NCBI GenBank assembly: GCA_902984215.1
Contig: CADWAF010005719.1
Location: forward strand, 1-12,138
Length of the DNA stretch: 12,138 nt
Source of the DNA: Willaertia magna
Taxonomy: Eukaryota; Heterolobosea; Eutetramitea; Acrasida; Naegleriidae
Reading direction: 5' to 3'
A program made the translations under genes and the position numbers. This document shows, piece by piece, positions 7,066 through 12,138 of the stretch (position 1 is the stretch's first letter; each line of letters opens with the position of its first letter). Below the pieces are notes generated by a model. The model was not told the origin of the DNA. It was given only the letters and a program-made list of their open reading frames with translations, and made no database searches.

Positions 7066-8880
7066 TTATAAATTTTTTCTAATTGGTGGAATTCTATTAA
7101 AACTCATTAAATAATAACAAATGACAGTTGGCATTGAATGTTCCATTTTAAAATAACAATTTTCCATATTTTCATTACAATTATTATTATTATCCATACT
7201 ATTATAAAAATAAGCTTTATCAAACATTTTTAATAAACTTTTTGTAAAATTATTTTCTTGTAACGTTTTAAAATGTATTTCATTTAATAAATGTATAAAT
7301 TCATCTAAAATTTCATGATTTGTAAAGTTTATACAAATTTGTTTTTCTTCTAATCTAACACTATCATTTGTTCTATTTATTTATTTATTTAATTAAAAAT
7401 ATTTAATTTTTTAAAATTAAAAATATTTAAAAAAACTTACAAACTAGAAGATAAAAATAAATCATTGTAATCTTCTTTAATTCCATTTAATAAACAATTT
7501 AATAAATTTTCACTAATATTTAAATAATTAACTAATTTCATCCATAAAGAATAAGAAATATTTATCCATGAACTAAAATAAGCATTATTTATAAATGGAG
7601 ATAATAAGTATTTAATTTTCATTTTTTTCATTTTTTTAAATTCAAGTTGATCATTACAAAAATGATTAAAATTTACAATGGAATGAATATTTAAATGAAA
7701 TAATAAATCCATTACAAAATGTTGATGATTTAATTTTTTTTTATCAAATTTTCTTAAAATATTCCATTCACAACAAATTTTAGAAATTATTGTAAATTTA
7801 TTTTCAATTTCTTCTAAATTTCCTTTTATAGTTTCAATTTCAATCATTTCAATATCTTTTATTATATTTTTATTTCTAATTATAGAAATACTATATTCAT
7901 TCCATTCAATAAAGAAAGGTCCAATTGCTAAAGAAAAATAAAAAACATTTAAATTATTTTTAGTTTTAATTTGATTAATGACAAGTGATATTGTAATAAA
8001 AGGTATTTCTGAAATTATTTCATTTGAATTTAAAATATTTTTAATATTTAAAAATTTATATTTAAATCTTTCTGGAATTATTAAATCTTGAGCTAAAACT
8101 TCAATCATTTCTTTATTTAATTCATTAATTTCTTGTAAATTTTGTAAATTTTGTAATTGTAAATTTTGAATCTTTTCATAAATCTTTTCTAAAGCTTGAT
8201 TTTCTTGATTTGTTAAATTTAAATATTTATCTAAAGGTATATTTGTTGAAAAGTGTAAAAGATCTTTTTTAAATTTTAATTGTTCTTCTTCAGAGATTGT
8301 TAAATCATTATTATTATAGAAATCTGTCATAAAATTATCAAAGAGTGGTGGAGTTGATTTATTTCGATAAGATGAAGGAATAGAATATTCTTCATTATTG
8401 ATTAATGAATTATTTTCAATTGAGGTACTAACAGAAGAATAAGTAAATTGTTCAGAGTTATATATTTTTGATGATTTTCTTGTTGGTAAATGTTTGACAA
8501 CTTTAACAGAAGACACTTCATTATGTTTTTTACTTTCTTGTGGATCTTCAACAAACTCAAAAACTTTTGGAAATATATCTGCCAATCTATTCATTACTTT
8601 CATTGCATCTGCAGTAGGAAGTATCATTATAAGGTCGCGAAATGTCAAATCAGTAAAATCTTCTAGTTCATCAAAAGTTGAACTAGCTTTGACAGCTAAT
8701 AGAGTAAGCTTTTATAAATTAAATTAATTACCTACATTCAATGGTTTGTTTAGAGAAATTTTGGTGCTTTAACCAAGTTATGAAATGGGCTTTGGTCCAT
8801 TGATCTATTGGTGTGTCTTCAGGATTGCTGTTTTCGATAGAGGCTGAAGCACTGCCAAGGAATGACTTTAGCCATTTCAT
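7066..8880 (-). CDS. SAM-like domain protein with a possible papain-like domain (3 exons)
   Basis: Exon 1 is 8880-8732, exon 2 8682-7441 and exon 3 7372-7066. The introns are 49 bases (donor GTAATT, acceptor CTAG) and 68 bases (donor GTAAGT, acceptor ATAG). The spliced frame is open for 565 residues. Exon 3 has no early ATG and is supported only by frame and splice sites. Residues about 22-90 (WTKAHFITWLKHQNFSKQTI, then FDELEDFTDLTFRDLI) resemble a SAM-type helical domain, an interaction module. A Ser/Asn-rich linker follows, then a Leu/Gln-rich probable coiled coil (about 220-245) built on a short tandem repeat (LQNLQ). LAIGPFFIEWN (about 301-311) and NHQHFVMDLL (about 368-377) recall NlpC/P60- or DUF862-like proteins with GPxxIEW and NCQxFV. 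In that alignment the cysteine of NCQ is histidine here, so the domain may be inactive. Family unproved; gene structure fairly sure. Confidence 0.65.
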
Positions 8881-9031
8881 TTTTAATTTTTTTTATTTTT
8901 AAATAAAAACAAATGACGCAAGACATTGGTATTTGATTTGTTTAAAAATCCCTTCAAAAACAGAACAACAGCCAACAATAGTCCGGTATTAACAAAAACA
9001 TCATATTAGCACCTAGGAACCATTAATCAAT

Positions 9032-10456
<1,425 letters not shown>

Positions 10457-10553
10457 TTAGTTTCCCTTTTCTTTGCGATGAAGAATTGGTTATTATTTTT
10501 TTTGTTTTGTATTTTGTAGATATGAAATGGTTCAAAATTTAAAGGTTTTAAAC

Positions 10554-10565
10554 TTGGCGCCAAAA
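10554..10565. promoter_or_regulatory. E2F-like palindromic site (TTGGCGCCAAAA)
   Basis: This matches the E2F/DP consensus TTTGGCGCCAAA except at its first base. It lies 110 bases upstream of the tubulin ATG. A GC-palindromic core is rare in this AT-rich background. Functional role inferred. Confidence 0.6.
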
Positions 10566-10587
10566 TGAAAATTTGTAATTTTTGAAA

Positions 10588-10592
10588 CCAAT
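10588..10592 (+). promoter_or_regulatory. CCAAT box
   Basis: A CCAAT lies between the two E2F-like elements. E2F sites combined with CCAAT (NF-Y) are a common pattern in cell-cycle promoters of animals. A five-base motif on its own is weak evidence. Confidence 0.35.
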
Positions 10593-10607
10593 GAAAATAG
10601 GCCAGTA

Positions 10608-10615
10608 TTTCCCGC
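10608..10615 (+). promoter_or_regulatory. E2F-like site (TTTCCCGC)
   Basis: An exact match to the standard non-palindromic E2F consensus (TTTSSCGC), 43 bases from the end of the palindromic site. Paired sites make chance less likely. It could act on tubulin, on the plus-strand gene, or on both. Confidence 0.55.
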
Positions 10616-10659
10616 TAAATTGTAACTCAAATTGAAAAATATCCTCAACTTGTTTTTTA

Positions 10660-10736
10660 TAAGGTCATAATAGTACAAAATTTTTATACAAAAAGAAGGA
10701 GTCTTAAATTAAAAATTTTGTACTATTATGACCTTA
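10660..10736. repeat. Perfect 27-bp hairpin, 23-base loop
   Basis: Bases 10660-10686 are the exact reverse complement of 10710-10736, with a 23-base A/G-rich loop. The stem holds a non-trivial core (AAGGTCATAATAGTAC), so it is not a simple AT palindrome. It could be a miniature inverted-repeat element, the footprint of a template switch, or a small-RNA precursor (77 bases, miRNA-like in size). No target-site duplication is evident on either side. Confidence 0.9.
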
Positions 10737-10784
10737 GTTTCAAACTAAAGTGAAATTTGCTCTGGGATGAAAAATCTTATTTAG

Positions 10785-11330
10785 AATATTTTACCAATAA
10801 ATCACAATCAACCTTTTTTGGATTCCTCCATAAATGCTATATTGACGAAATCAAAGATCTCTCTCAATTGTCCAAATTATAAAAAATTATTGGAAATTCA
10901 AGCTTTGAAACCATTACTTGGCAAGAAAATAACAATGGAAGGAGAGAAGGTAGTACTACCAAGTTTCCGAGAGTTTTATCCAGAAGAAGAATTAATAAAA
11001 TTAAAGAAGGAATTATTTATGTCTCATTTACTTTGTCATTCAATGGAAGATTTTTATCAAAGGTGTGGTTTAAATCCACAAGAAAGATTTAATTTGGCGA
11101 CAACAAGTTGGCCAAACCAATTTGATAATACAGATTTTATTGAAAAACAGTTTCCAGTAACAAATACAAGAGAAAAGAGTACTAATACAACCATCACAGT
11201 TCCTGGAAATAAAAAAGTTAAAACAAAATTTGAAAGAAATGAATTTAGTGATTTTAAGGCTGGTATTCATTATACTCAATTGAGACAAAAAGGATGTAAA
11301 TATGCAACATTTTACAATATAAAACTATAA
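10785..11330 (+). CDS. Unrecognised protein, start uncertain
   Basis: The frame is open from 10785 to the TAA at 11328-11330 (181 codons) but has no ATG until 10935, which would give 131 residues (MEGEKVVLPSFREFYPEEEL...). The sequence before that ATG also looks like real protein (LNCPNYKKLLEIQALKPLLG). Two readings are possible. CTTATTTAG ending at 10784 is a good splice acceptor, so an upstream exon may exist, but no donor in the right phase was found after any nearby ATG. Alternatively an in-frame ATG at 10767 is followed five codons later by TAG (10782-10784), so the gene may carry a nonsense mutation. The product is charged, has no membrane segment, and contains an acidic helix (about 10960-11050) and a Lys/Thr-rich middle. 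No family recognised. The divergent position opposite alpha-tubulin hints at shared control only. Confidence 0.6.
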   Translation, partial: NILPINHNQPFLDSSINAILTKSKISLNCPNYKKLLEIQALKPLLGKKITMEGEKVVLPSFREFYPEEELIKLKKELFMSHLLCHSMEDFYQRCGLNPQERFNLATTSWPNQFDNTDFIEKQFPVTNTREKSTNTTITVPGNKKVKTKFERNEFSDFKAGIHYTQLRQKGCKYATFYNIKL

Positions 11331-11481
11331 TCTGTATTCTAAAAAAAAAATCGCCTTAAGTATTCTTAATTTCGAAAAGAATTCTGCTTGTCATATTTCT
11401 TTCGAACTGTCAAGTGCAAAATTTTTGTTCTTCTTTGAAATTCTTGACTGGCGCTGAAGCACTCAAGTACAAAAAAATTAA

Positions 11482-12042
11482 ATGACAACAACACCACCTC
11501 TTGTTATCAACAATTTGGTAGCCAATGCCACATGTGAAGCAGTTCTTCTTGACTATGAAGGAGAAGTAATTGAAACAGCGTATATAAAGTTTAATAAATT
11601 TATTTCCAATGAATTATTATCTCATTTGAAATTAGAAATTGTTGGACTGGAAAAAAAGTACCAAATTCATTCTTTACACCTTAAAGACGAAAATCTAATG
11701 TCTGACACTATACAGTTGAATTTGCAGAAATGTTCTTTTAAGGAAGGGGGAGGAACTCGTAGTGTGAAAAAAATTAAACTATATTATAAGGATAATTTAA
11801 AACAAGAATTTACTTTTATTACCAAGTGGAATGACAAAGATAACAAGGAAAAGTACAAAAAGAAGATGGAAACTCAAACAAATGGCACTATAAAGAAATT
11901 AACTAAAGGCAGCGGTTTCACTGTAGAAAAACTTCCGATACAGCAAGCTGAAGGTGACCAAAAGAATGTGGAAACTAACGAAACAGACGATCATTTAGAA
12001 GATGAGATAAATTGTTTCTTAAATCAAAAAGAGTTTATATAA
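11482..12042 (+). CDS. Right-end family protein, unknown function
   Basis: A single exon of 186 residues (MTTTPPLVINNLVANATC...). The ATG follows an A-rich tract (AAAAAAATTAA), as in neighbouring genes. Residues about 1-115 alternate hydrophobic and polar positions and may form a small beta-rich domain. The rest is Lys/Glu/Gln-rich and probably flexible, ending in an acidic stretch and NQKEFI. No signal peptide, membrane segment or known motif was seen. A shortened copy lies inverted at the other end of the window (102-332), and the two share the downstream flank that forms the terminal repeats. This suggests a multi-copy family. Conserved blocks between the copies are LSHLKLEIVG, CSFK, SVK and EFTFITK. 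The identity of these blocks despite deletions suggests recent duplication. Confidence 0.75.
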   Translation: MTTTPPLVINNLVANATCEAVLLDYEGEVIETAYIKFNKFISNELLSHLKLEIVGLEKKYQIHSLHLKDENLMSDTIQLNLQKCSFKEGGGTRSVKKIKLYYKDNLKQEFTFITKWNDKDNKEKYKKKMETQTNGTIKKLTKGSGFTVEKLPIQQAEGDQKNVETNETDDHLEDEINCFLNQKEFI

Positions 12043-12072
12043 ATAACTTATTTATTGATCTGTATACATTAC

Positions 12073-12138
12073 AACGTCTTTGTAAGCGTTGTTTCCCAAC
12101 ATTTTCACAGCAAATACAACAAGCGTAATGTGTTTTCC
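12073..12138 (+). repeat. Right inverted terminal repeat
   Basis: The partner of bases 1-68 in inverted orientation, starting about 30 bases after the stop codon of the 11482-12042 gene and running to the last base. It contains no telomere-type short repeat. A GTAAG-like and a TTTTCACAG-like sequence within it are about 29 bases apart, too close for an intron. Confidence 0.85.

Noticed and set aside
8494..8727. Plus-strand frame of 77 codons
   Set aside because: Antisense to exon 2 and the first intron of the SAM-like gene, with no independent support.
10480..10521. Short plus-strand frame MKNWLLFFLFCIL as a signal-peptide exon for the next gene
   Set aside because: It ends in TAG after 13 codons, and no donor in it gives the phase needed to join 10785.
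11070..11288. Minus-strand frame of 72 codons
   Set aside because: Antisense of the unknown plus-strand gene, whose frame is longer and looks more protein-like.

Overview
The window is a strongly AT-rich stretch of nuclear DNA from a single-celled eukaryote. The evidence is protein genes with short canonical introns (GTAAGT-type donors, 45 to 103 bases), an alpha-tubulin gene, a 20S proteasome subunit, two Pol III tRNA genes with internal A/B boxes, asparagine-run proteins and A-rich tracts directly before most start codons. TAA and TAG act as stops, which rules out the ciliate code. A TMEM17-type ciliary transition-zone protein, and an alpha-tubulin that keeps lysine 40, point to an organism that builds a cilium or flagellum at some stage. 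An amoeboflagellate or a chytrid-like fungus would fit; the sequence alone does not settle which. Dictyostelids share the base composition and Asn runs but have no cilia.

Layout. Bases 1-68 and 12073-12138 are near-identical inverted copies of one sequence, and each sits just downstream of a copy of the same unrecognised gene. The right copy (11482-12042, +) is intact; the left copy (102-332, -) is shortened by deletions and carries a perfect 21-bp palindrome. Between these ends, from left to right: a TMEM17-like gene (+, 2 exons) convergent with proteasome subunit alpha-4 (-); a membrane-anchored alpha/beta-hydrolase-fold protein that seems to have lost its catalytic histidine (-); tRNA-Val(UAC) and tRNA-Asp(GUC) (-); a headless coding fragment (+); a twin-CX9C protein (-); a CRT-like transporter (-, 3 exons); a 565-residue protein with a SAM-like N-terminus and a possible papain-like domain (-, 3 exons, the last found only by splicing); alpha-tubulin (-, 2 exons); a divergent intergenic region with two E2F-like sites, a CCAAT box and a 27-bp perfect hairpin; an unrecognised + gene with a doubtful start; and the right-end family gene.

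The genes form no operon or obvious pathway. TMEM17 and alpha-tubulin are both ciliary, but they are separated by unrelated housekeeping genes. The points most worth following up are the inverted terminal duplication, the two candidate pseudoenzymes, the tRNA-linked gene fragment, the tubulin promoter with its hairpin, and the in-frame stop near the start of the gene at 10785. All functional calls rest on reading motifs by eye; no database search was run.
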